From assembly GCF_000143415.4 (NCBI RefSeq), contig NW_003314271.1, positions 62,001 through 126,000 on the forward strand: a stretch of DNA of 64,000 nt, read 5' to 3'. Under the pieces are notes generated by a model. The model was given only the letters and a program-made list of their open reading frames with translations. It did no database searches and was not told where the DNA came from. This document shows positions 1 to 11,198 of this stretch, one piece after another. Position numbers and translations under genes: made by a program. This stretch comes from Selaginella moellendorffii. Taxonomy: Eukaryota; Streptophyta; Lycopodiopsida; Selaginellales; Selaginellaceae. How positions within the stretch are numbered: the stretch's first letter is position 1; every line of letters begins with the position of its first letter.

Positions 1-624
1 ATCCTCATCCCACTTCATTGAAAGCTTGAGAGCATGCATAGCATGCTCTGTCTTTGGGACGTCTTGTGCAGGAGTCCAAATCCTCAGTTGAACATCCCTT
101 CCTGAACGCGTTTTAAAAGTATCGTCTCTGGACGTGAGTTGCCCCGCTACCAAGGCAAAGAGGTAGCAAGGCTTTTTGAAAGGATCCTCCCACACAGCAT
201 AATGAAATCCATTCTGACCACAGCACGTCAGGCTCTACACAATGCCAGTGAAGAAACAATGCCAACCTCGAGGTCTCCGGAGTCTATAAGGTTGCCATTC
301 GACAAAAGAACGGGATACTGTGCTTTGTCCGCTTCTATCCTGGTAGTGAACTTTGCCATAACGTCTGGCCGATCCTGTAATAGCTCGCCAGAATATCAGC
401 CAAACATTGTCACAAACAAAGACCTGATAAAAGGTTATTTTTCTAAAACCTTCAGCTTCGCATTGTGTACAAAACATGCCGCTGGAAGACTTGTAGAGCC
501 CCTGTTGGAGAAAAAAAAGTAACCATACTAAAAAACTTGATCCCACTTACTTCGAGAGACAAGTTAGTCTCCGGGTGTATCTCAGAGCCAATCTCTAAAT
601 CAAAAGGCTGAACAGGAAGTGACT

Positions 625-2100
625 CATTCTTCTATTTCACAGCCTCTGCCGTGTGAAGCACTAGACAACCTTTAACTCAACTCAGGTATGACAATGGCGC
701 ACCATAGAAACTCGTTTTGAATTGAAACTCAAAAGTTCCTTAAGACTAAAGGCAAACGATTGCTGGATCTCAGGCCTAGGATTGCCTTGGTAAACTTGGT
801 TTTGAGAAAAAATTAATGCTTTTTGAGATCAAGTCATAACATCAATGCTTTATTAAGGTTCACTTGTTAGAGTTTGTTCTTTTGCAAGAGGTAAAATGAA
901 AGTCTTCAAAAACTGTGTTGGACTTTCGTTGATTTCCGTTGACTTTGAGCTCTCAGGTCAGCTGGTGCATGTTCCCTTTCTTTCTTTTTTTTTTTTGTGT
1001 GAGACTCCTTTGATTTTGCTACAGTGGTAAAAAACTGTCAGGTAGTGTGGTAGGCCATAATTGTTTATGTTTGAGGGATTTGCAAAAGCTTCCCACAATA
1101 TTTGTTTCTCAAGGATATTATCTATCTATTGTTTATAATCTTGTGGTGCCCAACCGGGAAGCACGTGACAAATGAATGCAAGTGTTTGTGAAATTTGCTA
1201 ATATGAAAGAACAAGGATTTACTTTGGCATTGATCAAATTTGCAAGAATAGTTCTTGGATGCTGCCCTTCTAGACATCACCTGCACATATCTGCGAGAAA
1301 GAGCTTCCACTGTTCTAAGAGAATCGTCGTCTGATCAGCAAGACATTTACCTCCACGATTTTCTCTGAGGCTTCTGGGACCAGGATCGCTTCCACGAAAA
1401 CTTCTGCGACCTGATCCACGAGCCACAAGACCTTTTAGATGCATGCTTTCCTGCTAGAGTTTCTTACCTTATTTTGACAATTATGGTTAATCACTAGGAC
1501 TTATACTTACTTTCTCTTATTTTCAATCTACATATCTCTTATTAAATGGATATCTAAAGTCTCACAAGAAAGTATTTCATTTATTCAATCATCAAGGTTA
1601 AAACCATAAGTTCCCATGATGACCCAACATCAAAAAGCATGTAAAATGTTTAGTTAGTAAGACAATAAATTTTACTTTAGTCGAGAAAATAATTCAAAGT
1701 AGTAGTTAATGCCGTCCGCAGGCAAGGATCCTTATCGGCACTGGGCAAGATTAGCTCAAATTTGTTGTCATCCCAGACAATATGAGGCGATCAAGAACAC
1801 GAATCCCTCTAAACGCCCCATCCAAATCGTACTAGAAAATTCGGCCCAGCTCTCTAATTGCAAGTAGCTGGATAAAGAACGATATAATTTCCTCTCTTTA
1901 GTTAGCTAGTGTCTCTCTTGGTGAAAAGCTTAAAAGCCAAATGCCGGCCTGAGCTAAGGTTGACCAAGCCACGATAAGTCGAACACTTGGACTTTCTTAA
2001 GTCACTAGGAAAGACAATAGCACGTCAGAAACGCCCTCCTTATCACATTTGATCCATTCTTCTCCTGAAACGACCTCCTTATCACATCCAGAACCCTGAG
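625..2100. mobile_element. Inserted segment of 1.5 kb inside the aminopeptidase exon
   Basis: The 23-bp block starting AAAAGGCTGAACAGG occurs at 602-624 and again at 2101-2123, exactly where the aminopeptidase reading frame is interrupted. Between the two copies lie about 840 bp copied from the 3' end of the SDR gene at 11.2-13.1 kb and its downstream flank, followed by about 630 bp of AT-rich DNA of unknown origin. No transposase, terminal inverted repeats or poly-A tail is visible. A 23-bp repeat is long for a transposon target duplication, so templated repair with captured filler DNA is an alternative. Confidence 0.65.
629..1473 (-). pseudogene. Truncated copy of the 3' end of the SDR gene
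   Basis: This stretch matches 10610-11432 at high identity along its length. It includes intron 9, exon 10 (about 1345-1406), intron 10, exon 11 (about 1234-1290) and the 3' flank of the intact SDR gene. Introns are kept, so the copy was made from genomic DNA. Exon 11 carries a stop where the intact gene reads GDVQKG, and exon 10 has substitutions. It cannot encode a working protein. Confidence 0.85.
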
Positions 2101-3246
2101 AAAAGGCTGAACAGGAAGTGACTTCAGCGTCAGATGACGGCTGGTGAGCGCAACTTCTTCCAGCTTCCGTTCTTCGTCGTTGATTTTAACAAAGAGAAGT
2201 TTCACGTCACGACCATCCAACACCAATGGCGGGCTTTCACCTGCATGGCTTCTGGTTAATGACTACCAAGATAGCGAACGAAACAACGAAAGTGAAAAAG
2301 AAAATACTTGAGTTTCTCGGCAAAACCCGGATCTTAAACACCACGGTTGTCTTTTTCTCAGACAACAAATTTCTCGACCTGGATAGAAGGTGGACAAAAC
2401 GAAATCAGCATCCAATTAGTACGGTGCGTTACCGTGTCAAAGTGATAGCCAGTGGGCTTGTAATCCTCCAAAAAGATCTCGTTGGGAGCCTCTTTGACAG
2501 CCATCTCTTCAGCTACAGGAGAAGCTCCAACACTCACTGTGGAGAATTGGCTAGACCCTGCAAAAGCACGCTACAGTTCGACATGCCTTAGTCCGTAAGC
2601 TTCGCGAAAATGGAAAAAAAAAAAACCTTCCGGCAATTTCAATTGGCTTCCGCGCACGCAACCAAGTTCCTACATTTTTTGTTCGAAGATGAGAACCAAA
2701 AACAATGCTTGAAACGAATTTCGAAGACAAGGCAAACGTGGAACTGGGTTTTCAGTACCGAGTGAAGCTCCTTGCCTGCAAAAGAGAGTAGCAAATTCAG
2801 AGGAAGTAAATTGACATGAAAAGGAAGGACCGAGAGAGAACAAAAAATCTGAAGCAAGAAGAAATAAAGCACCGGGAAAGCTCTGGTGGCTAATGACATT
2901 CGCGAGGAGACGGCCAAGACGAAACTGAGCCCTGATCTCTGGTGACGGTGGCCATTTTCTCCTCTAAAACCCCTAAAATCCAAAGACACAACACAGGCAG
3001 CTCCATTCTTTTAGAATGTCTACTGCTCGAGATCATCAAAGCACGAATGCGCTGCGCACAAAATTGCGAAAAACCTCTCGAGCAAATATTATCGCGCGCT
3101 CCTCTTCAACACGCCACTGAGGTATTAAGGATTAAAAGTTACTAAGGACTAAAAGTTACTAAGAGAAGTTACTAAGGATTTAAAATTTACTACTAAGGAT
3201 CGATCACCTCATTGATAAGACGATTTGCATTCAAGAAGAGATGGGA

Positions 3247-3970
3247 TTATTTGGGATTATCGATCCACAGCTCATGGGCAAGCTTGACAATCTCCTCCCC
3301 GGCCTTGCAAGGAGAGCCAGCATCGTATGGCGGCTGCGGATCATACTCGATCATCAGCTGCACCGCTTTGGCAATCTTCTCATTCGTGATGATCGAGGCC
3401 AAGTAGATGGCCATGTCGATCCCTGAAGAAACTCCTGCAGCGGTCACGATCTTTCCCTGCTTGATGTACCTCTGGCTCGTCACCTTGGCACCATATTCCT
3501 TAAGCTGCGGATACGCGGCCCAGTGCGTCGTGGCTTTCACGCCCTTGAGCAATCCCGCCGCGCCGAGGATCAGAGCTCCAGTGCACACTGAAGTGGTGAA
3601 TGTTGTGCATTCGTGAGCCTGGAAGATCGACACAAGAACAAGCAGGGCTGGATCGATCGAAATGGATGAAGAAACGAGCAATTACCTTGCGGATGTAGTC
3701 GAGGAGTGGCTTGTGATCTAACGGCAGGAGCTTGGTAGGGCCTCCTGGAACGAGCAGAATGTCAGGATTGGGCAGATCTTCAAAGCCGGAGCTTGCTTCA
3801 ATCTTGAATGTGCCTTCGTCTGCAACAACGAGGCCCGGCTTGTCGCTCACGAAGGTAACACTCACTCCCGGGAGGCGATGGAGCGCTTCGTACGGCCCAA
3901 TTGCATCCAACACAGTGATGTTGTTGAAGATTGGAATGGCTACCTTGATTGTCGATACCATTGGCTCCAT
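3247..3970 (-). CDS. DJ-1/PfpI family protein, isonitrile hydratase type
   Basis: Two exons (3970-3686 and 3618-3247) join in phase to give 218 residues. The N-terminal half has the start VAIPIFNNITVLDAIGPYE and a VPGGP loop. The C-terminal half has the nucleophile elbow TSVCTGALILGAAGLL followed by ATTHWA and ends with YDPQPPYDAGSP. The SVCTG cysteine plus the DPxPPxDAGSP signature are typical of the bacterial and fungal isonitrile (cyclohexyl-isocyanide) hydratase branch, which adds water to isonitriles to form N-substituted formamides. No targeting peptide is obvious, so it is probably cytosolic. The intron has GT-AG ends. True substrate unknown; other DJ-1-like functions are possible. Confidence 0.88.
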
Positions 3971-4829
3971 GCTCAGTGTTGCTGATTCTTGAGCTGCTGA
4001 GATCGGTATTTATCCTCTGCTCACGCTGAACCATCCCACGGGACCCATGTTTTCCACGTGTTTTCGTTCTAACATAAACAAGTTGAAAGCAACACAATAA
4101 CAGCTGTTACAAAATAGTTATATGCAAATCAAAGTGGCGATTTGTATATTTCATAAAATACAATCATATCTACTTTTATATAAGTAAAAGACAACGTAAA
4201 TATGAACATTAATATTAACTAACTTTAAACACTAACTAGTTTAGTCCTGACCATGGCTAAAACCTCCTGAAATGCCAGCTATGACTTGCTAGAGTCAGGA
4301 TGGCCAAGCCCAGTCTCCAAGGAACTTTGTTCTGTTTTGCAGGAAAGACCTTTGTAGAGTTTCTTCAGTGATAGTGTGAAGTACTAGACATCCTTTTAAC
4401 TCAGACAATGACCAGTTCTCACTGAGTGGTGTAGATGAAGCCGACGTGATAGCCATTGGGATAAAACAGGCAATGCAGGCCCTCAAAGCAAGCTACATTG
4501 TCAAAATATATATTATCTATCACACAAGAAGTAATACTTTATAATAAATTAATCCATTGCCAACTTGTCGTCAAACTCATCTAGAAGGCAGTAAAAAAAG
4601 AGTTGATGATTGATTGCAAGTGTATTGCCTTCTGTGACTTTCCTTCTTGTTATTTTGCCCCTCCACCACCTTTTTTATGCCTACCAGTTACTCTGTTGAC
4701 GTGGCATACTTGCCAACTGATGTAATTTGGGGCTTTCTGGGTATTGTTTGCAGCTGGGACAAATGGCAGCTTCAGCCTTATCACCATAGCAAATGCCACC
4801 AATGGCAATTGACATGTAATCCAAGGTAA
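3971..4829. other. Intergenic, with a diverged piece of the 10.4-kb duplicate
   Basis: No gene is supported here. Around 4380-4520 the sequence reads VIAIGIKQAMQALKASY on the plus strand and continues into an ATATATTATCTAT motif. The minus strand at 10420-10520 has a related reading, VIAIGKNATQALKVSY, and the same motif. The two appear to be inverted diverged copies of one ancestral segment. I do not recognise the protein family. Confidence 0.4.
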
Positions 4830-5190
4830 ATCCCTAAAAAAAAAAAATTAAATTTAAAGAAGAAAAACAAAAAGAAAACTTACCATCCAAAAATGGCCCA
4901 GAATTGGTAGAAACTGGATATTTAGTTTCATCTGTTAATATACTTGTGTGTCCGTTAGGTAAGAGGAAAAGGTTACCTCAGGGAAGTTTATTATAAAGCT
5001 CAAGACAAATATAAAGCTTACATTTCTACCTGTTCATTAGATATTCTCCATGCTCTTTATTTAGGTATGGATATGTAGTCTTACGTCAAAATTCATCCAA
5101 TTTAGAACTACACACCTGAGAGAATTCTTGGAGATGATCTGGTTTTCATCACTGGAAAAAGTGTTCACAGCGAATTTAAGAGACGACAGC
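4830..5190 (-). repeat. Left arm of an inverted dispersed duplicate
   Basis: The reverse complement matches 9570-10170. Shared blocks include the stretch with GAGAATTC and GATCTGGTTTTCATCACTGG, the one with GGATATGTAG near AGAGCATGGA, and the one with TTGGATGGTAAGTTTTC. Translating the first block gives PERILGDDLVFITGK here and PERIPRDDLVFITGK in the other copy, so the unit may derive from a gene. The family was not recognised. The two arms bracket the copia remnant. Confidence 0.6.
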
Positions 5191-5199
5191 CAGTAAAGA

Positions 5200-7220
5200 T
5201 GCAGCGACCAGTACTTCCAGCAATGGCCTCTTGCCAGTCTGGTTCACCAAAAAAAAAAAAACAATTGCTCAGATTCCGCTTTCTCGACCTCCCGAAACAC
5301 AAGCACAATCCTGACCAGCCCCGAAATAACCTGGAAAGTCCAGCGATGGGCTGGTTCACGGCCGTGCTGGGACCGCCTCGTACTTCCTGAGCTCTGGCTC
5401 AAAGATGACGGATCTCTTCTTGAGCACTCCCAAAGGCACTCCATCCAGTTTTTGTTAATGCGATCGGCAAAGGATCTTCACACACAACCTCGTCTGCCCA
5501 CACAACATATGCTTGTTTACGAATTTCTGCCAAACGTCCCGGAGGACATGGAAGTTCCGTTTTGGTACAGCTCTCTGGGTATATCTCCACCAGGTTCTTT
5601 AACTTGTAGTTTCTCTCTTAGCTGGCGGGATCGTTCTGCGTCTACTCTGGCAGTGATGCTGGCTGCCGGAAGACCATCCTTGTCACTGTTGAGAACTTGC
5701 ATGAGTTCAGATGGAGGTGATTCACCACCTCCATCTGAACGAAAACGTTTGAGCTGCTTGCCCGTTTGATTTTCCGCAAGAGATTTGAAAACCTCGAGTT
5801 TTTCCAGAGCTTGTGATTTTGATGCCAGACAGAAAACAAAGGTTTTTCTGCTGTGATCATCAATGAAACTCATGAAAAACCATGAACCTCATGGGGAGAG
5901 GGCCCCAAATGTCACTATGAACAAGTTCTAGTATTTCAGAGCCGCGTCGTGCTCCTCGCTTTGGAAAAGGAAGCTTGTGTTGTTTCCCGAGCTGGCAACC
6001 ATCGCAAAAGGAGAGTTTTGCAGTGGTTGTGAAGGGAATCAAGGCCTTCGACAAGTTCGTGAGCTGAGCAATGCGCTGTGTGGTCGCATGGCCGAAACGG
6101 CGATGCCACAGCTCAAGCTCGTCCAGGGTAGAAGCCATGAACGTGAGGAACTGATGAGGGCGTTCAACCACTTCAGCAGCTCATTGGCTCCATACAAAGC
6201 TTGTATAGACCTTCCCAGCTGTCGAGGCCAGCAAATCCTAAGTCACCCGCGGGAGTGAGCAAAGTGCATCCAGATTTGCCAAAACGAATGTCAAATCCAG
6301 ATTCAGTGAGTTGGCCGACAGAGAGCAAGTTCGCACTTAGTGTTGAAACAAGGTATACATCATGAATCGTGGTGCTAAAACCACTCTCAAGTTTGAGCAA
6401 GATGGTACCTCGACCAGTGATCTGGAGCTGTCTTCCATCCCCTACTGCAACTATGGCTGGTGGATCAACATCTTGGAGCGTCTTGAACCACTGAGCGTCG
6501 TGCGTCAAGTGATCCGTCGCTCCTGAATCAAAGAAAAACGTTTCTTGATTTTTAAATGCAATATAGAGTGAACGTACTGAGACAAAAGCTGTTGCATCAG
6601 CTTGATGAACCATCAATGCCTTAGCCTTCGTCTTCGGTCATTTCTCTGGGTATTTGAACCAACAGTTGTGTTCAGCATGATTTGTTTTCTTGCAATGTGG
6701 GCAGGGGTTGAATTTTCTGGTTGTGCTGGAAGAACTCCCATTGGAACGTGACAGTTTCTTCTTGCTTGGCCGAGCTATGGTATTGTCGGAAGAAGTCTCA
6801 CTCTTTTCCATCGTTTTTCGTTGCAAGGCAGTGTTGTGTAACGCTGTCGTGACTTCTCGCCAGGAAATTTGACCACTGGGGACTGTGGGTTGAAGTGACT
6901 GGATGGTTGCGTCGAAGGAGGAGGGGAGCGAGCTGAGGAGACTCATATTCCTCAGCTTCATCCATCTGTGCGCCCACAGCAACTAGCAACATGTGTGGCA
7001 AGGTCATTGGCCTCAGACATTCCCATGAAGTAGAGCTTCTGGCAAAGATGCACATGATTAGTGGGTGTATGAATTGCTGTAAGGGTTGCCCACACATCAC
7101 ATGCTTTTGTGCAACGTGATATTGCTCAAAAGTCTTGTGTGTGTAAGGCTTGGAAAACCTTGCCAAGGGCTTTGCAATTAAATGCAGCTTATTTGTCCTG
7201 TTCATCTTGGGGAGGGTCAA
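5200..7220 (-). mobile_element. Decayed Ty1/copia-type retrotransposon fragment (gag, protease, integrase)
   Basis: Read 5' to 3' on the minus strand, the pieces are a gag C-terminus with a CX2CX4HX4C zinc knuckle (about 6690), an aspartic protease with the DSGATDHL active site (about 6530), a GAG-pre-integrase zinc finger with the WHRRFGH and CDGCQLGK motifs (about 6130-6000) and an integrase start with HSDIWGP and DDHSRK (about 5930 and 5860). These lie in different frames separated by stops and small shifts. Beyond 5500 the integrase becomes hard to follow, and no reverse transcriptase, RNase H or LTR was found. It is a truncated, inactive relic. Confidence 0.85.
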
Positions 7221-8200
7221 GGTCTCTAATGGTCATGTCCCACAGCCTTTGTTCATCCAAGTAATATTTGATGTGACTGTAAAGGGTTCTAAATGCATAG
7301 TAGAAATAATGGATAAGTTGGGCATAGCTAATCAATTTAAAGCATAGTTTAAATTTAGCTTACATTTGGCTTAAGTTTAACTCCAAGTTTCATACAATGT
7401 TAGTTGATAGGGTACTTATATTTTATATTAATATGTTAAAATAATGTCAAACTCCATTTAGTTCTATTTTGCATATTGGTCATAATATTAAGATGCTAAA
7501 ACTTTTAAGACTGTTCAATGTCATTTTGTGCTCCTATTTATCCTTTTGCTCCTTGGGCTAAATATTCAAGAGAAGATTTGTGTTTTGGTTCCTTCACTTC
7601 TTGATTGCAAGCTTAAGAGTTTAGCTCCATTTATTCATTCAATGGCCCAAACTCAGATTCTGCTCTATTGTTATTGGACACATACATAAAAGGTTTAAAT
7701 TTCATTTTGTGGTTATCTTATAGTAAATCTATAAGTGTTTCCAAATATTGAAATCAATAGTTCTGAATTTTGGAGGTGTTGTATCAGCTGTGACAGCAAG
7801 AGAGGGGAAAGAGGAGAATTCATTGCCTTGGAAGGCACACTAAGTCCATTCAGATTCCAGTTTGTAACCCTAACTAACCGAGCAATCAATCTAATTCACC
7901 TTGTCTTGCTGCATGCTGATGCATCCTATACTGGTCTCTCTGTCCCTTTTTGGATCATACCCCTCTGATACCTCAATTGAGATTGAATTGTCGAGATTAG
8001 AATTCACAACTTATTAGAGGATTACGCTCCAAGATGACAAGGAGACTATGGCGTGCTCATGCTCACAAGGTGAATTAGCACAAAGAGATTAATCACCTTT
8101 GTCTGGGATAGGCTTGGTGTAAGGAACTAACTTCCGAGGTGTCATAGGCTAAAGGATCCCCGAAAGCATGACCAAAATGACAAAGAGTTCATCGGATGGG
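7221..8200. other. Intergenic, nothing supported
   Basis: AT-rich sequence without credible coding exons, RNA genes or terminal repeats. I saw no LTR that could belong to the adjacent copia fragment. Confidence 0.5.
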
Positions 8201-8204
8201 AAGT

Positions 8205-8475
8205 CCAAGACCAACTCTGAGACCAAGTTCGAGATACAGTCCGGAATCGAGTCCGAAGCCGATTCGGAGACCGAGTTTGAGACGGAGTCTGAGATCTGAG
8301 AATTGGGTTCGAGACTGATCCGAAGTCTAGTCCGAAGTTGAGTCCGAGATCGGGTCCGAGATTGAGTCCGAGATCGGGTCCGAGATCGAGTCCGAGATCG
8401 AGTCCGAGACTGAATCCAAAGTCGGGTCCGAGATCGAGTCCGAGATCGAGCCCGAGACCAAGTCCAAGTACTAAT
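8205..8475. repeat. Minisatellite of about 12-bp period
   Basis: Repeated variants of GAGTCCGAGATC and GGGTCCGAGATC run through this stretch, cleanest from 8338 to 8460 and degenerate on the left. It opens long frames on both strands (Ser-Pro-Arg and Arg-Thr-Arg-Ser repeats), but these only reflect the period and are not considered a gene. Confidence 0.85.
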
Positions 8476-8514
8476 ACGGGTCAAGGGGTGAAAGCCCAAA
8501 GTGTGTGTCTCCCA

Positions 8515-8600
8515 GGGGGGGGGGGGGGGGGGGGAACCCCTCCCCCTCTCCAAAGGGAAACCCATTGGGGGGCTCCCCGCTCATGGGGGGGGGGGCCCCC
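8515..8600. repeat. Long G tracts (20 G and 11 G)
   Basis: An uninterrupted run of 20 G spans 8515-8534. A second run of 11 G at 8585-8595 is followed directly by C6. Further G4-G7 tracts follow to about 8690. The strand could form G-quadruplexes, and run lengths may be inaccurate in the assembly. Confidence 0.9.
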
Positions 8601-9569
8601 CTTGAGGACCTTGGGGCCCATTGGGCTTTGCCCTTTCTAGGGGCTTGGGCCTTCCTTTCGGGATGGAAGTGGGGGGGTAGAGGTACTTATACCAAGCCAT
8701 TAGGCCACGGTGTTTCGCCCCAGTGTCCCGAAGCAAGTGTTGCACCCAAGACTTGGGATTTAGAGGGTCCCATGATTAAGTTTTATGGTACCAAGGGATG
8801 TTAGGAACCTGGAGGCTTGGTGTGCTTGGCTGTTTGTGCTTGTGGGGAGTGTAGCCAAACCTTAAGTCCAGTCTAACCCGGGGAAGGGGATTGGGAGAGA
8901 TTTGGGAATTGGTGGATGGATGGCTAACACTCCGTTGCTTGTGCAGTGAGTAGCTGAAACCAAATAAGACCAAGTAGGAGCTGGTACCATAAGCAGGAAC
9001 TTTGGCGGGGGAATTTAGCAAAAGCCAAGGCAGTGTTGTATGGGTAGACGAGGTAAATTGGCAAATGGGAAAGGAAAAATTTGTGGCTTACACTTGGGCC
9101 ATGCCAGGAGGGTGCAGCCAAAGATTGGAAGCACAATAAGCAAGTGCAAGAATAACAGTTTGTGTAATGAGTCATCTTTGTATTTTTGAGAGCTGCCGTC
9201 AGTAAGAGACCCCCCACAATGATCAAGTCCAAGCATGCCAACATCATTGCCAGAGTACTGTGGACCTGATCATCGTTTGAGCCAAATGAGTGCAATCTAT
9301 GCCCAGTATGGGAGATTTCTAGGTTTTTCCAAGGATTGTCTAGGGAATCCGGCGGCCGCTCTCCCAGTTTGTTGTGTCTAACTTTCTCTACAAGCTCTCG
9401 TTTTTCTCTCTTTTTCCTTAGGGATTGTCCTGCTGTTTTCTAGGTTTGTTATGTTTGGGGAGGTCGAGAAGGCCAAATCTCAAGGAGACAGCCAAAGATT
9501 CCCCTATCTAACTGTGCAAGCTTGTTTTTTTCTCTCGTCTTTACAAAGTTTGCCGGTGCAGGTCTGTTC
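8600..9569. other. Intergenic, nothing supported
   Basis: Mixed-composition DNA without convincing exons on either strand. The frames present are short and lack splice-consistent extensions. Confidence 0.45.
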
Positions 9570-10170
9570 TTGAGTTTCGTCTCTTAACTCTGCTGTGAAT
9601 GCTTTTCCAGTGATGAAAACCAGATCATCTCTAGGAATTCTCTCAGGTGTGCAATATTCTAAATTGGATGGATTTGATCTTTTCTTGTTTTGCTTTAAAT
9701 AAGGGGTATCGATCGAGTGAAGACTACATATCCATATGTAGCAGTTAAAAAAGTAGACAGAGAGCATGGAGGATATCTAATGGACAGGTTTTGCTATGAA
9801 AGAAATGTAAGCTTTATATTTGTTGGGCTTTGTAATATTGTTTTTCTTTGTGTAATTTCTAAGGACGAAGGGCCTACTTTCCTCAGCCTGAGGATATGCC
9901 CGTGGAAGTAACCTTTCCCCTTTACTTAAAGGGTATGTGCTTGGAAGAGGCACAACAGGCCTATCAATGGAAGAAACCAAATTACGCGTATGTGTATAGA
10001 CTATTAGTTGCTCAACAAGTATACAAAAAAGAATAAGTACCCTTTGCCAAGGATTGAGGACCTGATCTAGTTTCTACCAAATGGTGCCAAAGCAAAATTT
10101 AGTGAAGCAACCAAAAGTGCATTTTAGATCACTGTTGGATGGTAAGTTTTCTTTTTATTTTTCTTTTTTA
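9570..10170 (+). repeat. Right arm of the inverted dispersed duplicate
   Basis: It is the inverted partner of 4830-5190, with extra sequence in the middle. On the minus strand it reads PERIPRDDLVFITGKAF near 9640. On the plus strand a short stretch reads VEVTFPLYLKGMCLEEAQQA near 9910. Neither was recognised. The arms differ by many substitutions and indels, so the duplication is old. Confidence 0.6.
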
Positions 10171-10394
10171 GTTTTAGTGTTTTTTTTTTAGGAATTCTAC
10201 TTTGGATAGCATCCAAGCTGCAATAAACTACCTACTCTTTTTTTACTGCCTTTCGAACGAGTTTAACGATGGGTTGGCGATAGACTAGTTTATCAGAAGG
10301 TATTCCTTCTTATGTTTACATGTAAAGTAATATTTTTTTGCTTTTGTTGCAGTAAATGCGAAGCCTTTTTTTACAGATCTCAGCTATTATAAAT

Positions 10395-10643
10395 TTAAAA
10401 TGGTAAAGAGAACCTTTTTAATAGATAATATATAAAAGTCTCAATGTTGTAATCACTTTGATGATAACTCACTTTGAGAGCCTGTGTTGCGTTTTTCCCA
10501 ATGGCTATCACCTCAACTTTGCCTTGTCCTGCAAAAGTTAGTGCTGGCTCCAGGAATGTGAACCACTGTGGAACTCCCATGATGGAATCAAGGAGCTCAT
10601 CACTTGCGTTCTTCTGTTTCACAGCCTCCGCCATGTGAAGCAC
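10395..10643 (-). other. Unassigned exon-like open frame downstream of the SDR gene
   Basis: An 82-residue frame contains VPQWFTFLEPALTFAGQ and KVEVIAIGKNATQALK. The hydrophobic pattern looks protein-like and a diverged copy exists near 4450, which argues for an ancestral coding exon. The spacing vaguely recalls Alba-type nucleic-acid-binding domains, but I cannot support that. No complete gene structure is visible around it. Confidence 0.3.
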
Positions 10644-11198
10644 TGGACAACCTTTAACTCAACTCAGGTATGACAATGGTGCACTATGGAACCTTCACTG
10701 AAAGTCTTGAATTGAAACTCAAAGTTCCTTGAGACTAAGGCAACTGACTGCCCAGGATTGCCTTGGTAAATGTGGTTGTGAGAAAAAATTAATGCTTTCT
10801 GAGATCAAATTATAGTTTAAGCATTAACTTCAATGTTTTACTAAGGTTAACTTGCTAGAGTTAATTCTTTTGCAAGAGGTAAATGAAAGTCTTCAAAAAC
10901 TGCATTGGACTTTGAGCTCTCGGGTCAGCTGGTGCATGTTCCCAAGTTTTATTTTTTTTCTTTGTGAGACTCTGATTTTGCTGCAGTGGAAAGCATAGGA
11001 AATCATCAGGTAGTGCGGTAGGCCATAGGAGGAACGATCTAGTTGTTTATGTTTGAGGGATTTGCAAAAGCTTCCCACAATATTTGTTGCTCAAGGATAT
11101 TATCTACCTATCGTTTATAATCTTGTGGTGCCCAACCTCGAAGCATGTGTTTGTGAAATTTGCTAATACGAAAGAACGAGGATTTACTTTGGCATTGA

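Larger units (their letters stand above)
1..2990 (-). pseudogene. M1 aminopeptidase (aminopeptidase N-like), 5' part, split by an insertion
   Basis: The minus strand encodes, in order, a likely organelle-targeting leader (about 2990-2660), a segment with EIFLEDYKPTGYHFDT (about 2550-2460), SEKKTTVVFKIRVLPRN (about 2370), LVLDGRDVKLLFVKI and SRHLTL (2226-2100), then GLYKSSSGMFCTQCEAEGF (about 500-430), [17 protein letters not shown] (about 330-280) and a final exon with [19 protein letters not shown] reaching the window edge. This is the colinear N-terminal domain of plant M1 zinc aminopeptidases. The zinc-binding HEXXH region would lie outside the window. Splice sites are otherwise good. The exon around 2101-2123 breaks off and resumes at 624 after a 1.5-kb insert, so the gene is probably inactive unless the insert is spliced out. 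The leader has an uncertain frame. Family call sure; pseudogene status likely. Confidence 0.8.

Noticed and set aside
8149-8640. Long open frames on both strands over the 12-bp array and G tract
   Set aside because: The frames follow from the repeat period and the lack of stop codons in it; no family similarity or splice context.
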